A stretch of 64,000 bases of DNA from Dyella sp. EPa41. Its GTDB lineage: Bacteria > Pseudomonadota > Gammaproteobacteria > Xanthomonadales > Rhodanobacteraceae. The notes below the pieces were generated by a model, which was given only the letters and a program-made list of their open reading frames with translations, was not told the DNA's origin and ran no database searches. The position numbers and the translations under genes were made by a program. Positions 39,865-47,248 of this stretch are shown here, in pieces (positions within the stretch are counted from its first letter, which is position 1; each line of letters opens with the position of its first letter). The DNA lies in assembly GCF_016586165.1 (NCBI RefSeq), contig NZ_BCPR01000013.1, positions 1 through 64,000 on the forward strand. Direction: 5' to 3'.

Positions 39865-39969
39865 GCCGCGGGAGAGCCTCCCGCGGCGTTCTCGCAAAGG
39901 TTTGTCTCAAGCAGTTCCCATGCAGGGGATGTGTGACAGCGGCGACACTCGTGTGTCGCCGTTTTTTTT
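39865..39969 (+). terminator. Two hairpins, second a strong terminator
   Basis: The first hairpin GCCGCGGGAG/CTCCCGCGGC (39865-39874 with 39878-39887) has a 10-bp perfect stem but no good T-run. The second, CGGCGACAC/GTGTCGCCG (39940-39948 with 39953-39961), is followed by eight T residues and ends the aminotransferase transcript. Degenerate GTAG-family repeat pieces follow around 39990-40010 and 40085-40105. Confidence 0.8.
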
Positions 39970-40095
39970 GGGGCGTACGCATGGCGCTCTTGCGGGAGCG
40001 CGACCGCGGCGCCAGGGCCTGCCCGATCGTCCCTGGCCGATGGGGGATGCCGCCCGTGTTTCACCTTGCAGGTTCATCGCGCGCCGGGCGCGCTC

Positions 40096-41556
40096 CTACA
40101 TGCGGGAAGGTGTTGCCTTCGAGGTGCGTGCGGGCGGAAACACGATCTCCACGCGCAGGCCGCCATGGCTGCCGTTGAGATAACGCACCAGCGCGCGATG
40201 GCGCTCGGCGATGCGTTGCACGATCGCAAGGCCCAGGCCGGTGCCTTCCTCGGCTACGCCCGGTACGCGGAAAAAGCGCTCGCCGAGTCGCTCCAGGAAG
40301 GCGGGCGGGACGCCAGGTCCGTTGTCTTCCACGCTCAGGCAGGCGCCGTTGGACAGCGCCGATACGCCCACCGTGAGGATGCTGTGGCGTCCTGCGTAAC
40401 GCAGGCTGTTGTCGATGAGGTTGTCGAGCATCTCCTGCAGCGAGATGCGGTCGCCATCGATCCAGATCGGGCCGGATGGGCCTTCGTAGCCCAGGTCGAC
40501 GCCGGCGGCGATGGCGTCGTGCACGCGCACGCTCAACATCTCGGGCACGAGCTGGGCCAGGTCGAGCAGGCACGGCGGGGCCGCGTCGGCCGATTCGGTC
40601 GATTGCACGCGCGTGAGCGCGAGCAGCTGGCTGGAAGCGCGGCTGGCGCGCTGGGTGAGGCGCAGGATGTGTTGCAGGGCGTCGTGGACGGTTTCCTTGC
40701 TCGGGTCGGCCTGGGCGCGCTCCACATGTACGCGCAGCCCCGCCAACGGTGTCTTCAGCTGATGCGCGGCGTCGGCGATGAAGCGTTCCTGTAGCGCAAG
40801 CATGCCGCGCTGCCGGGCGAACAACCCGTCGATCGTGCGCGTCAGCGGCAGGATCTCCACCGGCACGTCCGCGTCGCCGATGGGCGCGAGGTCGTGCTCG
40901 CGCGAAGCGAGCCGCGCGGTGAGCGGATCGAGCTGGCGCAGTCCCACGCGCACGCCATACAGCACGAGGATGAAGACGCTGGCGATCAGGATCGCCTGCG
41001 CGGGAATGCTCAACAGCAGGATTTCCCGCGCGCGCTGGTGGCGGTCGCGGAACGTCTCGGCCATGGTCACGGTGAGCTGGTCGCTCGGGTCGTGCAGGTT
41101 GGGAATGCGCACGGTTGCCGCGCGCACCTGGCGACGCCCCAGCATGGTGGTGTACAGCGCGGGCTCGCCGTCCTGCGTGGCGCCCTTCAACGGTGCCGGT
41201 CGAAGCTCCGGCGCTCCTGCCAGCAGCCCGTGGTTGAGGCTGCTGACGTTGAAGTAGTTGTGTCCTTCCGGGGCGTATTCGAGCAGGAAGCGCGCCTGCG
41301 GCGAAACCTTTCCGCCCAGGTCTTCCTGGCTCAGCATCTGGGCGAGCGTCATCGCGTCGTCGGCGAGGTCGCGGTCGTGCACATGATTGGAGTAGATCAA
41401 CGCGCCGCCGTAGGTGACCAGGCTTTCCACCACCAATAGCATCATCAGCGGCACGAGCAGCGAGGAGAGCAGGTGGCGCTGCAGGCTGGCACGGCCCGCC
41501 GGCTCGATGAGGCCATGCAGCCACGAACGTCCCGGCTTGGCCGCTACTTCGATCAT
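40096..41556 (-). CDS. Two-component sensor histidine kinase
   Basis: A 486-aa inner-membrane sensor. Two helices (about 28-55 and 180-203) flank a periplasmic region of about 125 residues, followed by HAMP-like sequence, phosphoacceptor His265 in ADAAHQLKTPLAGL, N-box NLIDNSLRYAG, G1 VEDNGPGVP and G2 GTGLGLAIV. The periplasmic domain resembles the two-component sensor N-terminal domain of TctE/QseC-type kinases. Overlaps its regulator gene by four bases. It is divergent from the redox operon, so that operon is a possible target. Confidence 0.92.
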   Translation of the reverse strand: MIEVAAKPGRSWLHGLIEPAGRASLQRHLLSSLLVPLMMLLVVESLVTYGGALIYSNHVHDRDLADDAMTLAQMLSQEDLGGKVSPQARFLLEYAPEGHNYFNVSSLNHGLLAGAPELRPAPLKGATQDGEPALYTTMLGRRQVRAATVRIPNLHDPSDQLTVTMAETFRDRHQRAREILLLSIPAQAILIASVFILVLYGVRVGLRQLDPLTARLASREHDLAPIGDADVPVEILPLTRTIDGLFARQRGMLALQERFIADAAHQLKTPLAGLRVHVERAQADPSKETVHDALQHILRLTQRASRASSQLLALTRVQSTESADAAPPCLLDLAQLVPEMLSVRVHDAIAAGVDLGYEGPSGPIWIDGDRISLQEMLDNLIDNSLRYAGRHSILTVGVSALSNGACLSVEDNGPGVPPAFLERLGERFFRVPGVAEEGTGLGLAIVQRIAERHRALVRYLNGSHGGLRVEIVFPPARTSKATPSRM

Positions 41557-42242
41557 GCCTTGCTTTCCTTGTCTTCCTTCACTTCCTCGAGCAGATAACC
41601 CAGCCCGCGGATGGTGCGCACCTGCGTGCCCGAGTCGGCAAGCTTGCGGCGCAGGCGGTAGATGGCGATGTCCAGGCCGTTGTCGGTGAGCTCCTCGTCC
41701 CAGCTGCAGAGCGCCTCGACCAGTTGCGCACGACTGGTCACGCGATCGGGGCGCGCGGCCAATGCCTCCAGCAGGCCGAACTCGCGTGCGGTGAGCTCCA
41801 GTGGCGAGTCGCCGATCCAGGCGCGATGGCCGGGCAGGTCCAGGCGCAGCTTGCCCAGGCTCATCTCCGGCGCGCCCTGCGAGGTGTAGCGCCGCAGCAG
41901 CGCGCGCACGCGCGCTTCGAACTCGGCCAGCGCGAACGGCTTTACCAGATAGTCGTCGGCGCCCAGATCGAGCACGCGCACACGCTCGCGCAGGCCCTCG
42001 CGCGCCGTGATCACCAGCACCGGCAGGCCCGTGCCGCGCTTGCGCAGGCGTTGCAGCACGTCGGCGCCGTCGAGGTTGGGCAGGCCCAGATCGAGGATGA
42101 GCAGGTCGTAGGGCGTGTCGCGCAATGCCGCATCGGCCTTGGAGCCGTCGGAGACGCAGTCGACCGCGTGGCCGCCTTGTCGCAGCGACGCGCTGACGCC
42201 CGCGGCAATGGAAGGATCATCCTCGGCGATCAAAATACGCAT
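41553..42242 (-). CDS. OmpR-family response regulator
   Basis: A 229-aa DNA-binding regulator. The receiver domain has the acidic pair EDD at 7-9, phosphoacceptor Asp51 in LILDLGLPNLDG, and the conserved Lys in DDYLVKPFAL; the C-terminal winged helix has LTAREFGLLEALAARPDRV and DNGLDIAIYRLRRKL. GGAAG precedes the start at 42242. Upstream in-frame codons would translate the intergenic region. Promoter region is shared with the divergent redox operon, including a Fur-box-like site. Confidence 0.94.
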   Translation of the reverse strand: MRILIAEDDPSIAAGVSASLRQGGHAVDCVSDGSKADAALRDTPYDLLILDLGLPNLDGADVLQRLRKRGTGLPVLVITAREGLRERVRVLDLGADDYLVKPFALAEFEARVRALLRRYTSQGAPEMSLGKLRLDLPGHRAWIGDSPLELTAREFGLLEALAARPDRVTSRAQLVEALCSWDEELTDNGLDIAIYRLRRKLADSGTQVRTIRGLGYLLEEVKEDKESKA

Positions 42243-42305
42243 GGCAGCTTCCAGATAGGGTCGGCGACCGGACGGCGCGATGGGGTGATGCGCACCTCGG
42301 CTGAA

Positions 42306-42325
42306 TTGCGATTGATTCTCATTTA
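42306..42325. promoter_or_regulatory. Fur-box-like site
   Basis: GATTGATTCTCATTTATG (42310-42327) includes ATTCTCATT, one complete half of a typical Fur box (AATGAGAATCATTCTCATT). The left half (TTGCGATTG) is poor. It lies between the divergent response-regulator gene and the redox operon, in one of the few AT-rich stretches of the region, and would bring iron control to a reductase cluster. By-eye match only. Confidence 0.4.
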
Positions 42326-42468
42326 TGGCAAGATCCCGGCTCGTTGTCAGGGAAGGGCTGCCCGATGAAAGGAGCTTAGCGCCCTGGCGCCGCAATGAGA
42401 CAGCTGGCGCGCGACTCGGTTGCATGGCCCGTCATGCACCGGCGCGAATGACAGGCAAGCGGGCGGGC

Positions 42469-43110
42469 ATGGAACCAGTGGCACGGTCACACAACAAGGT
42501 CGGTTCGAGCCGGGCGTTCTGGCTCAAGCAATTGCACCAGTGGCACTGGATCAGCGCGGCGTTGTGCCTGGTCGGCATGCTGCTTTTCGCGGTCACGGGC
42601 TTCACGCTCAACCACGCCGGACAGATCGAGGCGAAGGCACAGACCGTGCACCGCAACGTTCAACTGCCCGCGTCGCTACTCAAGGCCGTTGCCGGAGAAG
42701 ACGAGCGCAAGGGCATTGCCGTGCCGGACGTGGTGGCCGACTGGATCGGCGCCCACCTCGACATCGACGTGGCTGGCCGCGCGGCCGATTGGTCGTCGGA
42801 TGAAATCTATGTCTCGATGCCGCGTCCCGGTGGCGACGCCTGGCTAAGCATCGATCGCGAAAGCGGCAAGGTGGAAGCCGAGCGGAGCACCCGCGGCGTC
42901 ATCGCCTACCTCAACGATCTGCACAAGGGACGCCACGCGGGCCCTGCGTGGGGCTGGTTCATCGACGTGTTCGCGTTCGCCTGCGTGATCTTTTCGGCGA
43001 CCGGCCTGCTGCTTCTGAAAATGCACGCCGCACGACGTGGCGCGACCTGGCCGCTGGTGGCCTTCGGTCTGCTGCTGCCGTTGGTGCTGGCATTGATCTT
43101 CATTCATTGA
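42469..43110 (+). CDS. PepSY-associated membrane protein
   Basis: A 213-aa inner-membrane protein of the PepSY-associated type. It has an N-terminal helix following FWLKQLHQWHW, where histidines sit at the membrane edge, ISAALCLVGMLLFAVTGFTL, a periplasmic PepSY-like domain (about 65-150, WLSIDRESGKVEAERSTRG), then two helices with LNDLHKGRHAG and FACVIFSATGLLLL. Histidines near the helices could ligate heme as in related PepSY reductases. Start choice is uncertain: in-frame ATGs at 42424 and 42448 exist, none with a good ribosome-binding site. First gene of the five-gene redox operon. Confidence 0.85.
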   Translation: MEPVARSHNKVGSSRAFWLKQLHQWHWISAALCLVGMLLFAVTGFTLNHAGQIEAKAQTVHRNVQLPASLLKAVAGEDERKGIAVPDVVADWIGAHLDIDVAGRAADWSSDEIYVSMPRPGGDAWLSIDRESGKVEAERSTRGVIAYLNDLHKGRHAGPAWGWFIDVFAFACVIFSATGLLLLKMHAARRGATWPLVAFGLLLPLVLALIFIH

Positions 43111-43122
43111 CGGGACCTGCCC

Positions 43123-43638
43123 ATGCGTCGACTGATGTTTTCCGTGCCCGCCCTGCTGCTGACCGCGCCCGTGATGGCGGCCGACCTCAATGTCACCGTG
43201 CAGATCCCCCGGCTGGATGTGGCCGAGTACCACCGCCCGTACACGGCGGTGTGGATCGAGCGCGAGGACCACACCGTGGCGGCGCAGCTGGCCGTCTGGT
43301 ACGCGCAGAAGGAATCTAAGGAAGGTGCCGGCACCAAGTGGTTGCCCGAGTTGCGCCAGTGGTGGCGTCGCGGTGGCCGCGACCTGCCGATGCCGGTGGA
43401 TGGCGTCTCCGGCGCCACGCGTCCTGCCGGCGACCAGACGTTGAGCTTCCACGAGGGCAAGGCGCCGCTGGGCGCGTTGCCGGCGGGCAACTACGCACTG
43501 GTCGTGGAGGCTGCGCGCGAAGTGGGCGGGCGCGAAGTCGTGCGCGTGCCTTTCACCTGGCCGGCCGCCGCGCCACAACAGCTGGATGCCAAGGGCAGCA
43601 GTGAACTCGGCGCGGTCAAGCTCGACCTCGCCCCATGA
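43123..43638 (+). CDS. DUF2271 exported protein with flavinylation-like motif
   Basis: A 171-aa exported protein: signal peptide MRRLMFSVPALLLTAPVMAA, then a strand-rich DUF2271 domain (LNVTVQIPRLDVAEYHRPYT, VWIEREDHTVAAQLAVWY). Residues 93-99 read DGVSGAT (codons 43399-43419), the same core that ApbE modifies with FMN on a threonine in NqrC/RnfG-type proteins (SGAT; Thr99 would be the acceptor). An ApbE gene follows two genes on. This makes it a candidate periplasmic FMN-carrying electron carrier. The motif is seen; the modification is inferred. Confidence 0.82.
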   Translation: MRRLMFSVPALLLTAPVMAADLNVTVQIPRLDVAEYHRPYTAVWIEREDHTVAAQLAVWYAQKESKEGAGTKWLPELRQWWRRGGRDLPMPVDGVSGATRPAGDQTLSFHEGKAPLGALPAGNYALVVEAAREVGGREVVRVPFTWPAAAPQQLDAKGSSELGAVKLDLAP

Positions 43639-43655
43639 TCGGAACGGAGACACTC

Positions 43656-44474
43656 ATGATGAAGCGATCGTTGAAGTGGAGCGCGCTGGCGCTGGCGCTG
43701 GCGATGACCCTGCCGTTGGCCGCGCAGGCGCACAAGATGTGGATGGTGCCGTCGGCCACCAATGTCTCCGGTGCCGATCCGTGGGTGACCGTGGATGCCG
43801 CTGTCTCCAATGACCTGTTCTACGCCGACCACATGCCCGTGCCGACCGATCGCGTGGTCGTCACCGCGCCGGACGGCCAGGCGGTCAAGGTGGAAAACGC
43901 ATTCACCGGGCAGTATCGCAGCGTGTTCGATGTGCATCTGACGCAGCCGGGCACGTACAAGATCGCCGCCGTGAACGGCGGCCTGTTCGCCAGCTATGAA
44001 GTGGATGGACAGAAGCGCCGCTGGCGCGGCGAGCCGGCGAATTTCGCCAAGGAGATTCCGGCCGGCGCGAAGAACGTGGACGTCTCCGAATCGATCGGCC
44101 GCGTGGAGACCTTCGTCACCCATGGCAAGCCCAGCGATGCGGCGCTCAAGCCCACCGGCAAGGGACTGGAGCTGGTGCCCGTCACCGCGTTCACCGATCT
44201 CGTTGCGGGCGAACCGGCCACGTTCCAGTTGCTGCTCGACGGCAAGCCCGCCGCCGACCTGAAGGTGTCCGCGATCGCGGGTGAAACGCGCTACCGCAAC
44301 GCCCAGGAAGCGATCGACGTCACCACCGGCAAGGACGGCAGGTTCAGCCTGAACTGGCCGCATGCGGGCATGTATTGGGTCAATGCGAGCACGCAGGACG
44401 ACAAGACCAGCCTCAAGCAGGCCAGGCAGCGCCGGCTGTCGTACTCCGCCACGCTGGAAGTGCTGCCGCAGTGA
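43656..44474 (+). CDS. DUF4198 periplasmic protein
   Basis: A 272-aa exported protein; signal peptide MMKRSLKWSALALALAMTLP, cleaved near AQA so that the mature protein begins HKMWMVPS. The N-terminal His of DUF4198 proteins is suited to metal binding after cleavage. The body is two beta-sandwich-like parts (TYKIAAVNGGLFASYEVDG; FQLLLDGKPAADLKVSAI with Ig-like QTG). DUF4198 proteins often lie next to metal or iron uptake genes. GGAG is seven bases before the 43656 start; 43635 is an alternative that would spoil the signal. Part of the redox operon. Confidence 0.85.
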   Translation: MMKRSLKWSALALALAMTLPLAAQAHKMWMVPSATNVSGADPWVTVDAAVSNDLFYADHMPVPTDRVVVTAPDGQAVKVENAFTGQYRSVFDVHLTQPGTYKIAAVNGGLFASYEVDGQKRRWRGEPANFAKEIPAGAKNVDVSESIGRVETFVTHGKPSDAALKPTGKGLELVPVTAFTDLVAGEPATFQLLLDGKPAADLKVSAIAGETRYRNAQEAIDVTTGKDGRFSLNWPHAGMYWVNASTQDDKTSLKQARQRRLSYSATLEVLPQ

Positions 44475-44520
44475 TGCAGGGTCAAGCGCGCGATGGCCGG
44501 TGCGGAGCATCACGCCGTTG

Positions 44521-45489
44521 ATGGATCTCGTCGTGCAATCCACGCAGGGCGAGACCATGGGCACGACGTGGTCCGTGCGCGCCGTGCTGCCCAGGGAGCT
44601 GTCGCTGGCGACGTGGCATGACGGCATCCAGGCCGCGCTCGATCGGGTCGACGGCCAGATGAGCACTTACAGGCCGCAGTCGGACCTGTCGCGCTTCAAC
44701 AGCGCGCCCGCCGGAACCTGGCATGTGCTGCCCGCCGAATGCTTCGACGTGGTGGAGCATGCGCTGTCGGTGGCGCGCGACAGTGGCGGGGCGTATGACC
44801 CGACGGTCGGCCCGTTGGTGAACCTCTGGGGTTTCGGTCCCGAAACACCGCGCTGCGGGCCGCCCTCGATCGAGGCGATGAACCTGGCCAGCGAGCGTGT
44901 CGGGTGGTGGAAACTGCGGCTCGATGAAGCCACGCGCAGCCTCTATCAACCTGGCGGCATCTATCTCGACCTGTCTTCGGTGGCCAAGGGTTACAGCGTC
45001 GACCTGGTAGGCCACTGCCTGGACCGTCTCGGCATCGATGCCTGGCTGGTGGAAGTGGGCGGCGAGCTCAAGGGCAAGGGCGTCAAGCCGGACCGATCAC
45101 CGTGGCGCATCGGCATCGAACGCCCGGGTGCTGCCAGCGGTGCTGTCGAACATGCCGGTCAGCTCAGCCAGGTGCTTACGCTGAGCGGTCGCGCCATCGC
45201 CACGTCGGGCGACTATCGTCGCCACTTCACGGCAGGCGACGTGCACTACTCGCATCACATCGATCCGCGCACGGGCCGGCCGGTGGCGCACGGCGTCGCG
45301 TCGGTCAGCGTGCTTGCACGCGACGCCATGCACGCAGATCCGATCGGCACGCTGATGACCGTGCTGGGGCCGGAGCAGGGCCTGTCGTGGGCGAGCGAGC
45401 GCGGGCTCGCGGTGATGTTCATCCTGCACGGTGCGGGCGGCCTGGAAGAGCGCCTCTCGCCTGCGTTTGCCGCGGCGTTGGCGTCATGA
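44521..45489 (+). CDS. apbE: FAD:protein FMN transferase (ApbE)
   Basis: ApbE moves FMN from FAD onto a threonine of target redox proteins. The 322-aa protein has the N-terminal GETMGTTWSVR, DPTVGPLVNLWGFG, DLSSVAKGYSVDLV and the C-terminal HHIDPRTGRPVAHGVASVSV with ATSGDYRR, covering the FAD and Mg sites. Most ApbE proteins are exported lipoproteins; this one shows no signal peptide in any in-frame upstream sequence, so it looks cytoplasmic, or its true start is obscure. It overlaps the reductase gene by four bases. The probable target is the DUF2271 protein of the same operon. Confidence 0.92.
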   Translation: MDLVVQSTQGETMGTTWSVRAVLPRELSLATWHDGIQAALDRVDGQMSTYRPQSDLSRFNSAPAGTWHVLPAECFDVVEHALSVARDSGGAYDPTVGPLVNLWGFGPETPRCGPPSIEAMNLASERVGWWKLRLDEATRSLYQPGGIYLDLSSVAKGYSVDLVGHCLDRLGIDAWLVEVGGELKGKGVKPDRSPWRIGIERPGAASGAVEHAGQLSQVLTLSGRAIATSGDYRRHFTAGDVHYSHHIDPRTGRPVAHGVASVSVLARDAMHADPIGTLMTVLGPEQGLSWASERGLAVMFILHGAGGLEERLSPAFAAALAS

Positions 45490-47120
45490 GTACATCGACG
45501 ACGACATCGGCCGACCGCTCCGCCTGGGGCAATGTCGCGTTGTGCGGATTGCTTGCCCTCCTGGCCGCCTGTCTGCTGCGCATGCACGCGGACGAATGGG
45601 AATGGCATGCGCCGGGTACCGCGCGCTGGCTGGCCGCCGCCGCGGCGTTGTTCCTGTGGAGCGCTTTTACGGGCTGGGTGGCCTGGTCGCGTCGATCGGC
45701 ACGCAGGACGCAGATGCCTACCCAGGTTGCCCGGCCCGATGACACGCTGGTGGTGTTCGCCAGCCAGACCGGCACGGCAGGGCAACTGGCGCTGCAGACG
45801 ATGCAAAGCCTGCAGCAGGCAGGCAAGCGTGCACGCCTGCTGGAGCTTGGCGCACTCGACGACGACCTGCTCCAGCAGGCCCATCAGGTGCTGTTCGTGG
45901 TGAGCACGACCGGAGAAGGCGACGCGCCCGACAGCGCCGCGCCCTTCATCACGCGCACGATGCGCGAGCCCATGGTGCTCGCGCAGTTGCGCTATGGCCT
46001 GCTGTCATTGGGTGACAGCGATTACGACGACTTCTGCGGTTTTGGCCGGCAGTTGCAGCACTGGCTGCAGCGCAGCGGCGCCACGCCCCTGTTCGACGCG
46101 GTGGAAGTGGACCATGGCGATGCCGCCGCACTGCGCCACTGGCAACACCATCTCGCGCTGTTCACCGGCGTGGCCGACCTGCCGGACTGGCAGCGGCCCG
46201 ACTATCAGCGCTGGCGGCTGGTCGAGCGACGCCTGCTCAACCCGCAGAGCCTCGGCGGGCCGTGTTTCCATCTCGCGCTGCAGCCACTTGAGGGTCAGGT
46301 GAGCTGGCAAGCCGGGGACCTGGTGGAGATCGGGCCGCGTCACGCAGATGCCACGGTGGAGCACTGGCTGGCGGCGCAGGGGCTCGATGGCCAGGTCGTC
46401 GTCGCATGCCGCGGCCAGCGCGCCGCGCTGCGCGAGTGGCTGGCGGGCAGTCACCTGCCATGGCATGCCGATGTCACCGGACAGGCGGCGGAGGCGATCG
46501 TCGCCCAGCTGCAAGCACTGCCGCATCGCGAGTACTCCATCGCATCGCTGCCTTCCGATGGCGCGCTGCACCTGCTGGTCCGCCGCATGCAGCGCGACGA
46601 CGGCTCGCCGGGCATCGGTTCGGGCTGGCTCACGCAACACGCGGCAGTGCATGGCGAGATCGCGTTGCGCATACGCGCCAACGCGGGTTTCCGCGTGCCG
46701 GAAACCGGGCGTCCGCTGATCCTCATCGGCAATGGCACCGGTCTCGCCGGACTGCGCGCCTTGCTCAAGGCGCGCATCGAACGCCGCCACCTGCGCAACT
46801 GGCTGCTGTTCGGCGAGCGGCAGCTCGAGCGTGATTTCTACTATCGCGACGAGATCGAATCGTGGCTTCGGCAAGGCGCGATCGAACGCCTGGACCTCGC
46901 CTGGTCACGCGGCGAGGGGCAGCGCGCCTACGTGCAGGATCGCTTGCGTGAAGCCACCGACGCGCTTCGCGCTTGGGTGGAGGACGGCGCCGCCATCTAC
47001 GTATGCGGCAGCCTCGACGGCATGGCGCCGGGCGTCGATGCCGTGCTGCGCGAGGCACTCGGGGAAGCCATCGTGGAAGCACTCCGCGAGCAGGGACGTT
47101 ACCGCCGCGACGTGTACTGA
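45486..47120 (+). CDS. Membrane-anchored flavodoxin-FNR reductase (CysJ-like)
   Basis: A 544-aa diflavin reductase-like protein. Two N-terminal helices (about 16-34 and 46-66) anchor it; a flavodoxin domain follows (VVFASQTGTAGQLALQTM, VVSTTGEGDAPDSAAPF, LSLGDSDYDDFCGFGRQL), then an FAD/NAD(P)H-binding FNR-type module (REYSIASLPSDGALHLLVRR, LILIGNGTGLAGLRALL, IYVCGSLDGMAPGVDAVL). It would take electrons from NADPH and pass them to the membrane PepSY protein. The domain order is that of sulfite-reductase alpha subunits, but the membrane anchor and operon suggest ferric-siderophore reduction instead. Confidence 0.87.
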   Translation: MSTSTTTSADRSAWGNVALCGLLALLAACLLRMHADEWEWHAPGTARWLAAAAALFLWSAFTGWVAWSRRSARRTQMPTQVARPDDTLVVFASQTGTAGQLALQTMQSLQQAGKRARLLELGALDDDLLQQAHQVLFVVSTTGEGDAPDSAAPFITRTMREPMVLAQLRYGLLSLGDSDYDDFCGFGRQLQHWLQRSGATPLFDAVEVDHGDAAALRHWQHHLALFTGVADLPDWQRPDYQRWRLVERRLLNPQSLGGPCFHLALQPLEGQVSWQAGDLVEIGPRHADATVEHWLAAQGLDGQVVVACRGQRAALREWLAGSHLPWHADVTGQAAEAIVAQLQALPHREYSIASLPSDGALHLLVRRMQRDDGSPGIGSGWLTQHAAVHGEIALRIRANAGFRVPETGRPLILIGNGTGLAGLRALLKARIERRHLRNWLLFGERQLERDFYYRDEIESWLRQGAIERLDLAWSRGEGQRAYVQDRLREATDALRAWVEDGAAIYVCGSLDGMAPGVDAVLREALGEAIVEALREQGRYRRDVY

Positions 47121-47248
47121 CCGTCGCCTGGATGCATCGCGGAACACCGCTTCACCGCTGCGTTTTGCGAACGCAGACCATGACCTTTGGCCTATAGGAG
47201 GCCCGCGCACCCATGCCTCAGTCTGGGCGATCCTTGGGGGAGGGCAGC

